From assembly GCF_900115265.1 (NCBI RefSeq), contig NZ_FOVU01000001.1, positions 965,001 through 1,029,000 on the forward strand: a stretch of 64,000 nucleotides of DNA, read 5' to 3'. The position numbers were made by a program, and so were the translations under genes. Under the pieces are notes generated by a model. It made no database searches. It saw nothing but the letters and a program-made list of their open reading frames with translations, and was not told where the DNA came from. This document shows, in pieces, positions 23,324 to 32,314 of the stretch (position 1 is the first letter of the stretch; each line of letters starts with the position of its first letter). This stretch comes from Bradyrhizobium sp. Ghvi (GTDB taxonomy: Bacteria > Pseudomonadota > Alphaproteobacteria > Rhizobiales > Xanthobacteraceae).

Positions 23324-24547
23324 TCACACGTCCATCCGGCTGAACACCAGCGTGGCGTTGGTGCCGCCGAAGCCGAACGAGTTCGACAGCACGGTGCCGA
23401 TTTTGACATTGTCGATGCGCTTGCGCACGATCGGCATGTCGGCGAACACCGGATCGAGCTCCTGGATGTGTGCGCTCTCGCAGATGAAGCCGTTGTTCAT
23501 CATCAGCAGCGAATAGATCGCCTCCTGCACGCCGGTCGCACCGAGCGAGTGGCCGGTCAGCGCCTTGGTCGCCGAGATCGGCGGACACTTGTCGCCGGCG
23601 CCGAACACGCGGCGGAGCGCGTCGATCTCAGGCGGATCGCCGGCCGGCGTCGATGTCGCGTGCGGGTTGATGTAGTCGACCTTGGTCTTCACCGTCGACA
23701 TCGCCATGCGCATGCAGCGCTCGGCGCCCTCACCTGACGGTGCGACCATGTCGTAGCCGTCCGAGGTCGCGCCGTAACCGACGATCTCGCCATAGATGCG
23801 CGCGCCGCGCGCCTTGGCGTGCTCGAGCTCTTCAAGCACCAGCACACCGGCGCCGCCGGCAATGACGAAGCCGTCGCGGCTGATGTCATAGGGACGCGAA
23901 GCGGTGGCGGGCGTGTCGTTGTACTTCGACGACATCGCGCCCATGGCGTCGAACAGCACCGACAGCGACCAGTCGAGCTCCTCGCAACCGCCGGCGAAGA
24001 TGACGTCCTGCTTGCCGATCTGGATCGTCTCATAGGCATTGCCGACGCAATGGTTGGACGTCGCGCAGGCCGAGGAGATCGAATAGTTCACGCCCTTGAT
24101 CTTGAACCAGGTCGCGAGAGTCGCAGATGCCGTGGATGACATCGCTTTCGGCACCGCAAACGGACCGACGCGTTTCGGTCCCTTGGTGCGGGTGATGTCG
24201 GCGGCTTCGACGATGGTGCGGGCGGACGGACCGCCGGAGCCCATGATGATGCCGGTGCGGATGTTGGAGACTTCCTCGGGCGAGAGACCGGAGTCCTGGA
24301 TCGCCTGCTCCATCGCGACGTGATTCCACGCCGCGCCCTGACCGAGGAAGCGCATCGCGCGCCGATCGACTACGGTCGACGGATCGAGCGTCGGCGCACC
24401 TTGCACCTGCGAACGGAAGCCGAGCTCGGCATGTTTCTCCGCCCGCGAAATACCCGACTTCGCCTCGTGAAGGCTCGCAAGCACTTCCTGGGTGTTGTTT
24501 CCGATCGACGAGACGATACCCATCCCGGTGACCACAACCCGCCTCAT
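23324..24547 (-). CDS. fabB: Beta-ketoacyl-ACP synthase I
   Basis: A 407-residue condensing enzyme with the Cys-His-His active site: nucleophile in [14 protein letters not shown], histidines in [11 protein letters not shown] and [11 protein letters not shown]. The C-terminal [11 protein letters not shown] is the family end. Placed directly downstream of fabA, it should extend the cis-unsaturated acyl chain produced by FabA, as in the E. coli anaerobic pathway of unsaturated fatty acid synthesis. The FabB rather than FabF assignment rests on the fabA pairing and on overall similarity. Confidence 0.94.
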   Translation of the reverse strand: MRRVVVTGMGIVSSIGNNTQEVLASLHEAKSGISRAEKHAELGFRSQVQGAPTLDPSTVVDRRAMRFLGQGAAWNHVAMEQAIQDSGLSPEEVSNIRTGIIMGSGGPSARTIVEAADITRTKGPKRVGPFAVPKAMSSTASATLATWFKIKGVNYSISSACATSNHCVGNAYETIQIGKQDVIFAGGCEELDWSLSVLFDAMGAMSSKYNDTPATASRPYDISRDGFVIAGGAGVLVLEELEHAKARGARIYGEIVGYGATSDGYDMVAPSGEGAERCMRMAMSTVKTKVDYINPHATSTPAGDPPEIDALRRVFGAGDKCPPISATKALTGHSLGATGVQEAIYSLLMMNNGFICESAHIQELDPVFADMPIVRKRIDNVKIGTVLSNSFGFGGTNATLVFSRMDV

Positions 24548-24597
24548 GACAGCCTCGCCTAAATCGTTGTCTTTCTTCGTAGTGCTTGAAAACGCGC

Positions 24598-25119
24598 CTA
24601 GCCCAGGCTAGTGCCCTGCTTGAACAGCCCGACCTTCAGGTCTTTGGCGCGATAAATAATCTGGTCATCGACCGAAAGCCATCCATCGGCAATCCCGAGC
24701 ACGAGCTTTGAGCGCATCACGCGCTTGATATCGACGTTGTACACAACCTTGCGGGCCTCGGGCAGCACCTGCCCGCTGAACTTTAATTCGTTGAGGCCGA
24801 GTGCACGACCACGGCCCTCGCCTCCGGTCCAGCCGAGATAAAAGCCGACCATTTGCCATAGCGCATCGAGGCCGAGGCAGCCGGGCATGACGGGATCGTT
24901 TTTGAAGTGGCAGCCGAAGAACCAGAGGTCCGGCTTCACGTCGAGCTCGGCGCGCACCAGTCCCTTGCCGAACTCGCCGCCATTGTCGTTGATTTCCGTG
25001 ATGCGATCGAACATCAGCATCGGCGGCAGCGGCAACTGGGCATTGCCCGGGCCGAACATCTCGCCGCGGGCACATGCCAGCAGATCTTCGTATTCGTAAC
25101 CGTTGCGCCTGTTCAGCAT
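24598..25119 (-). CDS. fabA: 3-hydroxydecanoyl-ACP dehydratase/isomerase
   Basis: FabA both dehydrates 3-hydroxydecanoyl-ACP and isomerises the double bond. It is 173 residues, the usual length. The catalytic His is in [27 protein letters not shown], which also contains the partner Asp. It is the first gene of fabA-fabB-fabI and is divergent from irr. The intergenic stretch 25120-25476 (357 bases) must hold promoters for both directions. Confidence 0.96.
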   Translation of the reverse strand: MLNRRNGYEYEDLLACARGEMFGPGNAQLPLPPMLMFDRITEINDNGGEFGKGLVRAELDVKPDLWFFGCHFKNDPVMPGCLGLDALWQMVGFYLGWTGGEGRGRALGLNELKFSGQVLPEARKVVYNVDIKRVMRSKLVLGIADGWLSVDDQIIYRAKDLKVGLFKQGTSLG

Positions 25120-25399
25120 GCAGAAGCCTTTGTTCTAACCCCGATTGAGCGGCGTTTCTGGCAGAAATGGGCCCCGTTTCGTTCGGAAGTGACGCCGTCG
25201 TCAGCAGGCGCGAATACCAAGAGCCCGGATGGACCTGCGAACATGGACTTGCGACCGGCCTCAATGCCCGGCCGCGCCTCACCGGCTACGCGGAACCGGG
25301 CGCTCTCTAACACAGGCCTTTTCGGTGGCAAAGCGATCTCATGAAGGTAAAATGACGATGCTCGGGCGCGGTTCCCTCGCTAATTAGAACCACTCTAGT

Positions 25400-25422
25400 T
25401 GCGAGAAACTTGCATCTGCATC
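25400..25422 (+). promoter_or_regulatory. Direct hexamer repeats upstream of irr (candidate Fur site)
   Basis: TGCGAG at 25400-25405 and two abutting TGCATC hexamers at 25411-25416 and 25417-25422. In B. japonicum, Fur is reported to bind the irr promoter at direct hexamer repeats unlike the classical Fur box; these repeats fit that description as I recall it. They lie 55-77 bases before the irr ATG. I recognise nothing else in the 25120-25399 part of the gap. Confidence 0.5.
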
Positions 25423-25476
25423 TATCTGTCCATATATTGCAGGTAGATAGTGTCCACGCGTGCCCGAATTTTGGAA

Positions 25477-25965
25477 ATGAGCGACAACAACGCGCCCCGT
25501 CACCACGACGACGTCCATGCGGCCCTTCTGTCTGGCCGCCAGCCGGCTCTGACCGGCTGCCCCTGGCACGACGTCAACGAAATGCTGCAGTCCGCCGGCC
25601 TGCGTCCGACGCGCCAGCGCATGGCGCTGGGCTGGCTGCTGTTCGGCAAGGGTGCCCGCCACCTCACGGCTGAAATGCTCTACGAGGAAGCGACCCTGGC
25701 CAAGGTCCCGGTGTCGCTCGCAACCGTCTATAACACACTGAACCAGCTCACCGATGCCGGCTTGCTGCGCCAGGTCAGCGTCGACGGCACCAAGACCTAT
25801 TTCGATACCAACGTCACCACCCACCACCATTATTATCTCGAGAACAGCCACGAGCTGGTCGACATCGAGGACCCGCATCTGGTGCTGTCCAAGATGCCGG
25901 AGGTGCCGGAGGGTTACGAAATCTCGCGCATCGATATGGTCGTGCGCCTGCGCAAGAAGCGCTGA
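25477..25965 (+). CDS. irr: Iron response regulator Irr (heme-responsive Fur family)
   Basis: Irr is the heme-sensing global iron regulator of Rhizobiales. The 162-residue protein has the heme regulatory motif GCPWHDV with Cys28, the winged-helix DNA-binding domain (about 35-95, LRPTRQRMALGWLLF ... VSLATVYNTLNQL), and the second heme/metal cluster THHHYYLE. In B. japonicum these two sites mediate heme-dependent degradation. I start at ATG 25477; the in-frame GTG at 25450 would add 9 residues not seen in the known protein. The adjacent divergent fabA raises the possibility of iron-linked control, not proven. Confidence 0.96.
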   Translation: MSDNNAPRHHDDVHAALLSGRQPALTGCPWHDVNEMLQSAGLRPTRQRMALGWLLFGKGARHLTAEMLYEEATLAKVPVSLATVYNTLNQLTDAGLLRQVSVDGTKTYFDTNVTTHHHYYLENSHELVDIEDPHLVLSKMPEVPEGYEISRIDMVVRLRKKR

Positions 25966-25989
25966 GATCAGTCAATCGCTAGTTTGATC

Positions 25990-26110
25990 GTCATGGCCCG
26001 GCTTGTCCCGGCCATATTGTTTTACACCGTCATTCCGGGGCGGTGCGCAGCACCGAACCCGGAATCTCGAGATCGCGGGTTCGGATGCTAAAGCATCGCC
26101 CCGGGATGAC
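25990..26110. repeat. Mosaic of family B half unit and family A repeat
   Basis: GTCATGGCCCGGCTTGTCCC at 25990 is one arm of family B. It is followed directly by a family A unit, 26029-26110, with ends GTCATTCCGGGGCG and CGCCCCGGGATGAC. It fills the gap between the convergent irr and the SH3 gene. Confidence 0.75.
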
Positions 26111-26120
26111 GCCTATGGCG

Positions 26121-26651
26121 TCAATTCACCTGCTCATCCGCATAAACGCCCCAGAGGCGCTCCTGCTGGATCCAGCCGTCAAAACCGTTGCCGGTGACGT
26201 GGCACCAGCTGGTCGTGCACTTTTTTACCTGCGTGACGACGCCGGCCTGGAGTTTCGCGGCCACCGCGCTGTCCGGATCGGCGCGGTCATAAATCGGCGC
26301 GAGGTCGTCCTTGTGCTTCATGGTGACCACCGCCGTGCGGCGGCCCGACAGCAGCGAGTGATAGACCCAGCCCTCGGCACCTTCGGAATCGCGCACCCGG
26401 CGCCAGTTCTCGAACTCGGCCGTGATTTCGACCGGTAGGCCGGCGCGGGTGTAGACCCAGGCCACGTCATTGTCCTTGGTCGGGCCGGCGCGAACGTTCA
26501 CGTGATCCGATTTCAGGCTCACATAACGCGGCACCGGCAGGCCGCTGGCGGTCTGCGGGGTGTTGTCCTTGGCCGAATGCGAGGGGCCGACCGAGGCGCT
26601 CCACCAGGTGCAAACGAGCGCCATCACCGAACAAAAACGCCCCAACGCCAT
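26121..26651 (-). CDS. Exported protein with bacterial SH3 domains
   Basis: A 176-residue protein with a hydrophobic N-terminal segment (ALGRFCSVMALVCTWWSASV) that looks like a signal peptide. It then has an SH3_4-type domain at about 45-105 (VNVRAGPTKDNDVAWVYTRAGLPVEI ... NWRRVRDSEGAEGWVYHSLLSG) and a second, shorter SH3-like repeat (APIYDRADPDSAVAAKL ... CHVTGNGFDGWIQQERLWGVY). It is probably periplasmic and may bind cell wall, as do other proteins with these domains. No catalytic domain. It ends beside a repeat and has its own transcription unit. Confidence 0.85.
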   Translation of the reverse strand: MALGRFCSVMALVCTWWSASVGPSHSAKDNTPQTASGLPVPRYVSLKSDHVNVRAGPTKDNDVAWVYTRAGLPVEITAEFENWRRVRDSEGAEGWVYHSLLSGRRTAVVTMKHKDDLAPIYDRADPDSAVAAKLQAGVVTQVKKCTTSWCHVTGNGFDGWIQQERLWGVYADEQVN

Positions 26652-26973
26652 TAACCCGTCTCCTGTCGAAGACCCGGCTGAACCGGATCCTCACCCCAAA
26701 TTCCAAACCCTGCCGCATCCCCCTCTCCCGCCCCACGCGGGTGTTCCCGGAGCCTTCGCCCTGGTTCTTGTCTTGGCCCGGCCTTCTGCTAGAGAGGACG
26801 GACACTTGAACAACCAGTTTGCCCCGATTTTCCGGCTGGAAATTGGGGGTAAAGCTTGAAGGAAACGCCGGGGACGACACGGCAAGGCCAGTGTCGAACA
26901 ACCGGGTTAATGAGGCCTCAACGGCCGGCCTTTGGCGACAAAGGCGGCTTGCAACGCCTCATGAGGGCAGGAC
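26652..26973. other. 322-base gap without a recognisable gene
   Basis: The stretch between the SH3 gene and the 2-hydroxyacid dehydrogenase holds no open frame that I can support. It contains CCCCCTCTCCCGCCCCAC and CACGCGGGTG motifs that recall the edges of the palindromic repeats, and must carry the two divergent promoters. I could not define these. Confidence 0.5.
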
Positions 26974-27975
26974 ATGTCGGTGAAGAAAAAGCCCCTCGTC
27001 GTCGTGACGCGCAAGCTGCCGGACTCGATCGAGACCCGGATGCGCGAACTGTTCGACGCGCGCATCAATCTCGACGACACGCCGATGTCGACCGAGCAGA
27101 TCGCCGAAGCCGCGCGTACCGCCGACATCCTGGTTCCGACGGTCACCGATCACATCAGCGCCGACATCGTCAACCAGCCCGACTGCAAGCTGCGCCTGAT
27201 CGCGAACTTCGGTAACGGCGTCGACAATGTCGACGTCGCGGCCGCGCATGCCCGCGGCATCACCGTCACCAACACGCCGAAGGTGCTGACCGAAGACACC
27301 GCCGACATGACCATGGCGCTGATCCTCGCAGTGCCCCGGCGAATGATCGAAGGCGCCTCGATCCTGACCGAAGGAAAGCCCTGGGCGGGCTGGTCGCCGA
27401 CCTGGATGCTCGGTCACCGCATCGGCGGCAAGCGCCTCGGCATCATCGGCATGGGCCGAATCGGCCAGGCGGTTGCGCGCCGCGCCCGCGCCTTCGGCCT
27501 GCAGATCCACTATCACAACCGCCGTCCCGTTGCGCCCGTCATCGCCGAAGAGCTCGGCGCGACCTATTGGGAAAGCCTCGACCAGATGTTGGCGCGGATG
27601 GACATCATCTCGGTGAACTGCCCGCACACGCCGGCGACCTATCATCTGCTCTCGGCGCGGCGGCTGAAGCTGATCCGCAAGGACGCTTACATCGTCAACA
27701 CCGCGCGCGGCGAGGTCACCGACGAGGACACGCTGATCAAGCTGATCGAAGGCGGCGAGATCGCCGGCGCCGGCCTCGACGTCTACGAGCACGAGCCCGC
27801 GGTAAATCCGAAACTGGTGCGGCTTGCGAAGGCCGGCAAGGTGACCCTGATGCCGCATATGGGCTCGGCCACGATCGAGGGCCGCGTCGAGATGGGCGAG
27901 AAGGTGATCATCAACATCCGCACCTTCCTCGACGCGCACAAGCCGCCGGACCGCGTGCTGCCGAGCATGCTGTAG
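26974..27975 (+). CDS. D-isomer-specific 2-hydroxyacid dehydrogenase (glyoxylate reductase-like)
   Basis: A 333-residue NAD(P)-dependent dehydrogenase. It has the Rossmann loop LGIIGMGRIGQAVARRARAFG, the nucleotide-specificity region HYHNRRPV (Asn-Arg-Arg instead of an acidic residue, which favours NADPH), the catalytic Arg in VNTARGEVTDE, Glu in GAGLDVYEHEP and His in LMPHMGSATIEGR. This fits glyoxylate/hydroxypyruvate reductases of the GhrB type. The cell would use it to turn glyoxylate to glycolate or hydroxypyruvate to glycerate; the exact substrate is not determined. Convergent with the MoeB-like gene. Confidence 0.9.
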   Translation: MSVKKKPLVVVTRKLPDSIETRMRELFDARINLDDTPMSTEQIAEAARTADILVPTVTDHISADIVNQPDCKLRLIANFGNGVDNVDVAAAHARGITVTNTPKVLTEDTADMTMALILAVPRRMIEGASILTEGKPWAGWSPTWMLGHRIGGKRLGIIGMGRIGQAVARRARAFGLQIHYHNRRPVAPVIAEELGATYWESLDQMLARMDIISVNCPHTPATYHLLSARRLKLIRKDAYIVNTARGEVTDEDTLIKLIEGGEIAGAGLDVYEHEPAVNPKLVRLAKAGKVTLMPHMGSATIEGRVEMGEKVIINIRTFLDAHKPPDRVLPSML

Positions 27976-27995
27976 GTCGCAAAGACCTGTCGCGC

Positions 27996-28799
27996 TCAGT
28001 CGCGATGGGCGCGGAGGTCAGCGATCACGGGCCCGTCGCCATTGAGCGGATTGGCCGGATCGCGCGCGTAGCGCAATGTCTCGAAGCGCATTGCGCGCGC
28101 ATCGATCATGAGCAGGCGCCCGACCAGGCCCTCGCCGAAACCGACGATCTCGCGGATCGCCTCCAGCGCCATCATCGAACCCATCACGCCGGCAAGCGCG
28201 CCCATGACGCCGGCCTCCGCGCAGGCCGGCACGGTGCCCGGCGGCGGCGCTTCCGGAAACAGGCAGCGATAGGTCGGGTTGAACACGCCCTGCTCGTTTG
28301 TCTCATGCGCGCGGATGGTGGTGAGCGAGCCGTCGAAGGTGCCGAGCGCCGCCGTGATGAGGGGCTTTTTCGCGAAGAAGCAGGCGTCCGAGACCAGATA
28401 ACGCGTCGAGAAATTGTCGGAACCGTCGAGCACGAGATCGTAGTCGCCGATCAGGCTCAGCGCATTGTCGGCATTGAGCCAGGTCGCGTGACCGACGAAG
28501 CGTACATGCGGATTGAGCTCCGCGATCCGCTCGGCCGCGCTCTCGACCTTGTGCCGGCCGATATCGGGCGTGGTGTGGATCACCTGACGCTGAAGGTTGG
28601 ACAGCGACACTACGTCGTCGTCGACCACGCCGAGCGTGCCGATGCCGGCGGCAGCCAGGTACATCAGCGCGGGCGCGCCGAGACCGCCGGCGCCGATCAC
28701 CAGCACGGAAGCCCGCTTCAGTGCGGCCTGGCCGGGGCCACCGACATCGCGCAGCACGATATGGCGGGCATAGCGTTCGAGTTCGTCCGGGCTCAGCAC
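27996..28799 (-). CDS. moeB: ThiF/MoeB family adenylyltransferase
   Basis: A 267-residue E1-like enzyme that should adenylate the C-terminus of a small sulfur carrier (MoaD or ThiS). N-terminal ERYARHIVLRDVGGPGQ is typical, followed by the ATP loop VLVIGAGGLGAPALMYLAAAG, the DxxxxSNLQRQ motif and the DGSDNFSTRYLVSDAC segment. The candidate catalytic Cys is in VPACAEAGVMG. The four-Cys zinc site of E. coli MoeB is only partly visible (one Cys in TYRCLFPE; the C-terminal CxxC pair is missing). It could thus be a MoeB or a ThiF; there is no neighbour that decides. Confidence 0.82.
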   Translation of the reverse strand: MLSPDELERYARHIVLRDVGGPGQAALKRASVLVIGAGGLGAPALMYLAAAGIGTLGVVDDDVVSLSNLQRQVIHTTPDIGRHKVESAAERIAELNPHVRFVGHATWLNADNALSLIGDYDLVLDGSDNFSTRYLVSDACFFAKKPLITAALGTFDGSLTTIRAHETNEQGVFNPTYRCLFPEAPPPGTVPACAEAGVMGALAGVMGSMMALEAIREIVGFGEGLVGRLLMIDARAMRFETLRYARDPANPLNGDGPVIADLRAHRD

Positions 28800-28890
28800 C
28801 GTCTCTTACTCCTGAACCACCCCGAGATTGTTCGCGACCAACGAGATGTGCTTGAATGGCAGCGCGTTCAATGGGCTGGCTGGATTTGTC

Positions 28891-30252
28891 ATGAGATCGA
28901 TGCTTGCGGCAACACTGATGTTGGCGTCTGCCACAGGTGCGAACGCCCAGATGACGGCGCCGCAGGTCCCCGGCGCCAAGCCGAATCTGGTCCAGACCGT
29001 CCCGATCAAGCCGCCCGCCGTGCAAACGCCGTCCGAAACCGCCGACGCGATGGCGCAGGCGGAGCGGCTGTCGCTGCAATCCGACCTCGCCTGGGTTGGT
29101 CAATATAATGGCGCCATCACCGGCGACGTCAGTTCGCGCATGGTCGATGCCATCAAGGAATACCAGAAGGCCAAGGGCGGCAAGCCGACCGGGGTGCTCA
29201 ATCCGCAGGAGCGCGCCGCCCTCGCCGAGACCGCGCGGCGCAAGCAGGACAGCGTCGGCTGGAAGATCGTGACCGAGATGACCAGCGGCGCGCGGCTCGG
29301 CATTCCCTCCAAACTGGTGCCGCAACAGGCCACCGATACCAACGGCTCGAAATGGACCTCACCGTCCGGAACGGTGCAAGTGCTGCTCAGCCGGCGCAAG
29401 GAAGCGAACCCGACCACGGCAAAACTGGCGGATGCCGAGAAGAAGGAGCCTGCAGGCCGCAAGGTCGACTACACCGTGGTGAAGCCCGACTTCTTCGTAC
29501 TGTCGGGACTGCAAGGCCTGAAGAAATTTTACGTGCGCGGCACTTTCAAGGGCGACGAAGTCCGCATCATGACCATTCTATATGATCAGGCCATGGAGAA
29601 TACGGTCGAGCCGGTCGTGATCGCGATGTCGAGCGCGTTCAACGCGTTTCCGTCGGGGCCACAGGCGGGACCTCCGCCGCGCAAGACCGTCGAATACGGC
29701 ACCGGCATCGTCGTCAGCGACGACGGTGCGATCGTCACGGATCGCCTCGTCACCGACTCTTGCCTTGCCATCACCATCGGCGGCTACGGCAATGTCGATC
29801 GTCTGGCCGAGGACAAGGACCACGATCTTGCACTGCTACACATCTATGGCGCACGCGGCCTGAAGCCACTCAGCCTCGCGAGCGGCGTTGTGAAGACGAG
29901 TGTCGATGTCATCGGCATCGCGGATCCGCAGAGCCAGGGCGGCGCCGCAGGCGTATCGAGCGTGAAGGGCGCACTGGCGCCGGTGACGGCGAGCGACTCT
30001 GCGCTCTCGCCTCCACCCGCGGTCGGCTTCTCCGGCAGCCCGGCCCTCGATGGCGAGGGCAAATTCGCCGGCATCGCGCTGTTGAAGCCGGCAATCGTTG
30101 CGGGTCCGACGACGTCGGCGCCTGCATCGCAAGCGGTGATGATCTCGGCAGAAGCCGTGCGCGAATTCTTGAAGGCGAACGGGGTCATTGCGAGCGGCAC
30201 GTCGACGGATGCGAAAGCTGCCGTCGTGCGTGTGATCTGCGTGCGGAAATAA
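28891..30252 (+). CDS. Exported peptidoglycan-binding / trypsin-like protein without catalytic His
   Basis: A 453-residue protein. Residues 1-20 form a signal peptide ending ATGANAQ. A peptidoglycan-binding-like repeat follows at about 50-110 (LQSDLAWVGQYNGAITGDVSSRMVDAIKEYQ in pieces, then PTGVLNPQERAAL). The C-terminal half resembles a DegP/trypsin-like domain: YGTGIVVSDDGAIVTD, DHDLALLHI (Asp) and GFSGSPAL (Ser). The position of the catalytic His, normally in a TNxHVV motif, reads VTDRLVTDS, so His is replaced by Leu. It is probably not an active serine protease. I start at ATG 28891 to give a proper signal peptide. Confidence 0.75.
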   Translation: MRSMLAATLMLASATGANAQMTAPQVPGAKPNLVQTVPIKPPAVQTPSETADAMAQAERLSLQSDLAWVGQYNGAITGDVSSRMVDAIKEYQKAKGGKPTGVLNPQERAALAETARRKQDSVGWKIVTEMTSGARLGIPSKLVPQQATDTNGSKWTSPSGTVQVLLSRRKEANPTTAKLADAEKKEPAGRKVDYTVVKPDFFVLSGLQGLKKFYVRGTFKGDEVRIMTILYDQAMENTVEPVVIAMSSAFNAFPSGPQAGPPPRKTVEYGTGIVVSDDGAIVTDRLVTDSCLAITIGGYGNVDRLAEDKDHDLALLHIYGARGLKPLSLASGVVKTSVDVIGIADPQSQGGAAGVSSVKGALAPVTASDSALSPPPAVGFSGSPALDGEGKFAGIALLKPAIVAGPTTSAPASQAVMISAEAVREFLKANGVIASGTSTDAKAAVVRVICVRK

Positions 30253-30254
30253 TG

Positions 30255-30388
30255 CTCGTGTCCCGGACGCGCTGAGGCACGCAGTGACGCTGCGCAGAGC
30301 CGGGATCCATTCACATTCCGTGCGAGAAATGCTGGGCCCCGGCTCAGCAGCGAATCACTCGTGTGCTGCGCTGCGTCCGGGGCACGAG
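30255..30388. repeat. Dispersed palindromic repeat, family C
   Basis: A unit starting CTCGTGTCCCGGACGC and ending GCGTCCGGGGCACGAG, with inner CCGGGATCC and GGGCCCCGGCTCAGC. Related copies lie at 54050-54160, 54928-55030 and, more weakly, near 62870-62992. It fills the gap between two convergent genes. Confidence 0.75.
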
Positions 30389-30390
30389 AC

Positions 30391-32070
30391 CTAACTCAAC
30401 CTGAACCTGATCCCGCTCTTCGCAAGACCACCCGAAATTCCGACCGGCGTGCCGTCGGCGCGCCAGCATGCGGCGCCGGTCATGGTGCCGTCGTCATGGA
30501 AGGCGATGCCGTTCATGCCGCCGGCAACCGTCGCGACCGGCTGCACCTTGTGGCCGAGCGCTGCGAGCTTCGCACGGACGCTCTCCGGGATGGTCTGCTC
30601 GACCTCGAGCGCATTGCCCTCGGTCCAGACCCGCGGCGCTTCGACCGCCTCCTGCAGGCTCATGCCGTGATCGATCAGATTGAGCAGCGCCTGCATCGCG
30701 CTCGGGAAGATGCGTTTGCCCCCGGGCAGGCCCAGCGCGTAGCGCAGCTTGCCGTCGCGAAGCGCCATCATCGGCGACATCGAGGTCGTGACGCGTTTGC
30801 CCGGCGCCAGCGACAGCGCATGGCCGGGGCGCGGATCGAACAGGTTCATGTAGTTGTTGGCGATGGTCCCTAAACCCGGGATCATGATCTTGGCGCCAAA
30901 GAGATTGTTGATGGTCTGCGTGGTCGCGACCACGTTGCCGAAACTGTCTGCCGCCGTCAGATGCGTGGTGTGCGCGCTCTCGAGCTGTGTCACGCCGGCG
31001 CCGAAAGCTTGCGCCTGCGTCGGATCGATCGTGCGACGGCGCTCCTCGGCGTAAGCCTTCGAGGTCAGCCTCTCCACGGGAACGCCGACATAGTCAGGAT
31101 CGCCGCTGGCCGCAGCGCGATCGGCGAAGGCGATCTTCAGGACTTCGGCGAGGTAATGAATGGTCTCTGGCGTGCCGAAGCCGAGGGCGCCGATGTCGTA
31201 GCCTTCCAGGATGTTCAGCATCTGCGCGATGTGCACGCCGGAAGCCGCGGGCGGCGGGGGACCAAAAATGGTCCAGCCGCGATAACAGGCGCGGATCGGC
31301 AGCCGCTCGGCCGTCCTGTAGTTAGTGAGATCGTTGCGACGGATGAAGCCGCCGCTCTTCGCCATGTAGTCGACGAGGATATCGCCGAGCGGCCCCTCGT
31401 AGAGGGCTGTCTCGCCATGATCGGCAATATAACGGAGCGTCTCGGCATATTCTGATTGCACCACGCGTTCGCCGACCTTGAGCGGCTCGCCACCGGGCAG
31501 ATAGATCGCCGCGATCGGCGTGTCCTTGCGCATCTCGGCGGCGCATTCGCTGATGCATTCATGCAAGTAAGGCGTCGCGGCATAACCGCGCGCGGCGTGC
31601 TTGATCGCAGGCTGCATGACATCGGCCAGCGACATGGTGCCGAACCTTTGCAGTGTCTCGCACCAGGCTCTCAACGAGCCCGGGGTGGCAACCGCTTTCG
31701 GGCCGTTGAGGTTCTCGTTGCCGACAGTGTCGAACACGTCGTGCGCCGAGCCTGGCTTGGATGTGTAAGTGGTGTCACGCACCGAAGCAGGGACGGTGCT
31801 CTGGCCATCGATGATGCGGTGGCTGCCATCGGCGAGGCGGATATGCGCCATTCCGCCGCCGATGATGCCGACCATCATCGGCTCGACCATGGTCAGCGTG
31901 AACAGCGTGGCGATCGCGGCATCGATGGCGTTGCCGCCGGCGGCCAGCATCTCGGCGCCGGCGCTGGAAGCGAGGGGGTGGTTGCTCACCACCATGCCGC
32001 GGCTCGAGACCGCCGGCATCTTCTGACATTCGAAGGTGATTGCCGTCCGGTCGCGCCACTTGCCGCCCAT
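30391..32070 (-). CDS. ggt: Gamma-glutamyltransferase family protein
   Basis: A 559-residue Ntn hydrolase. The autoprocessing site and new N-terminal nucleophile are in LESAHTTHLTAADSFGNVVATTQTINNLFG (pieces), where the second Thr of HTTHL should be the catalytic residue. The large-subunit start MVVSNHPLASSAGAEMLAAGGNAIDAAIA and the GGGMAHIRLADG motif also match. The small subunit has LSLAPGKRVTTSMSPMM and LGLPGGKRIFPS. No signal peptide is seen, unlike the periplasmic E. coli enzyme, so it may be a cytosolic GGT-like or acylase-like member. Substrate uncertain: glutathione or another gamma-glutamyl compound. Confidence 0.88.
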   Translation of the reverse strand: MGGKWRDRTAITFECQKMPAVSSRGMVVSNHPLASSAGAEMLAAGGNAIDAAIATLFTLTMVEPMMVGIIGGGMAHIRLADGSHRIIDGQSTVPASVRDTTYTSKPGSAHDVFDTVGNENLNGPKAVATPGSLRAWCETLQRFGTMSLADVMQPAIKHAARGYAATPYLHECISECAAEMRKDTPIAAIYLPGGEPLKVGERVVQSEYAETLRYIADHGETALYEGPLGDILVDYMAKSGGFIRRNDLTNYRTAERLPIRACYRGWTIFGPPPPAASGVHIAQMLNILEGYDIGALGFGTPETIHYLAEVLKIAFADRAAASGDPDYVGVPVERLTSKAYAEERRRTIDPTQAQAFGAGVTQLESAHTTHLTAADSFGNVVATTQTINNLFGAKIMIPGLGTIANNYMNLFDPRPGHALSLAPGKRVTTSMSPMMALRDGKLRYALGLPGGKRIFPSAMQALLNLIDHGMSLQEAVEAPRVWTEGNALEVEQTIPESVRAKLAALGHKVQPVATVAGGMNGIAFHDDGTMTGAACWRADGTPVGISGGLAKSGIRFRLS

Positions 32071-32314
32071 GCCGCTCGCCTCTCTTGTTCACTGCGGCAA
32101 GCACATCATACGCGCGAATACGGGTCCAGTAATGGTACGGATTAGCTGGCATTCCCGATTCTGCCATCATCATCAGCGTTGATTCGGACATCCGCGGTCC
32201 CCTTTGGATCGGGCAGGGCACGTCCTGAGCGAGAAGAGCTCAGCATCGCAAATCGATGCACGTTCGCGTGGCGTTATCCCGAAGACCCAAGCACTCCAAA
32301 GGATTGAACTTCAA

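Noticed and set aside
26560..26859. Possible small gene in the gap before the 2-hydroxyacid dehydrogenase
   Set aside because: Pro/Arg-rich low-complexity translation that overlaps the start of the SH3 gene on the other strand; no support.
32071..32221. Short minus-strand frame upstream of the gamma-glutamyltransferase gene
   Set aside because: About 45 residues before it runs into another frame of the ggt gene, no family features and no clear ribosome site.
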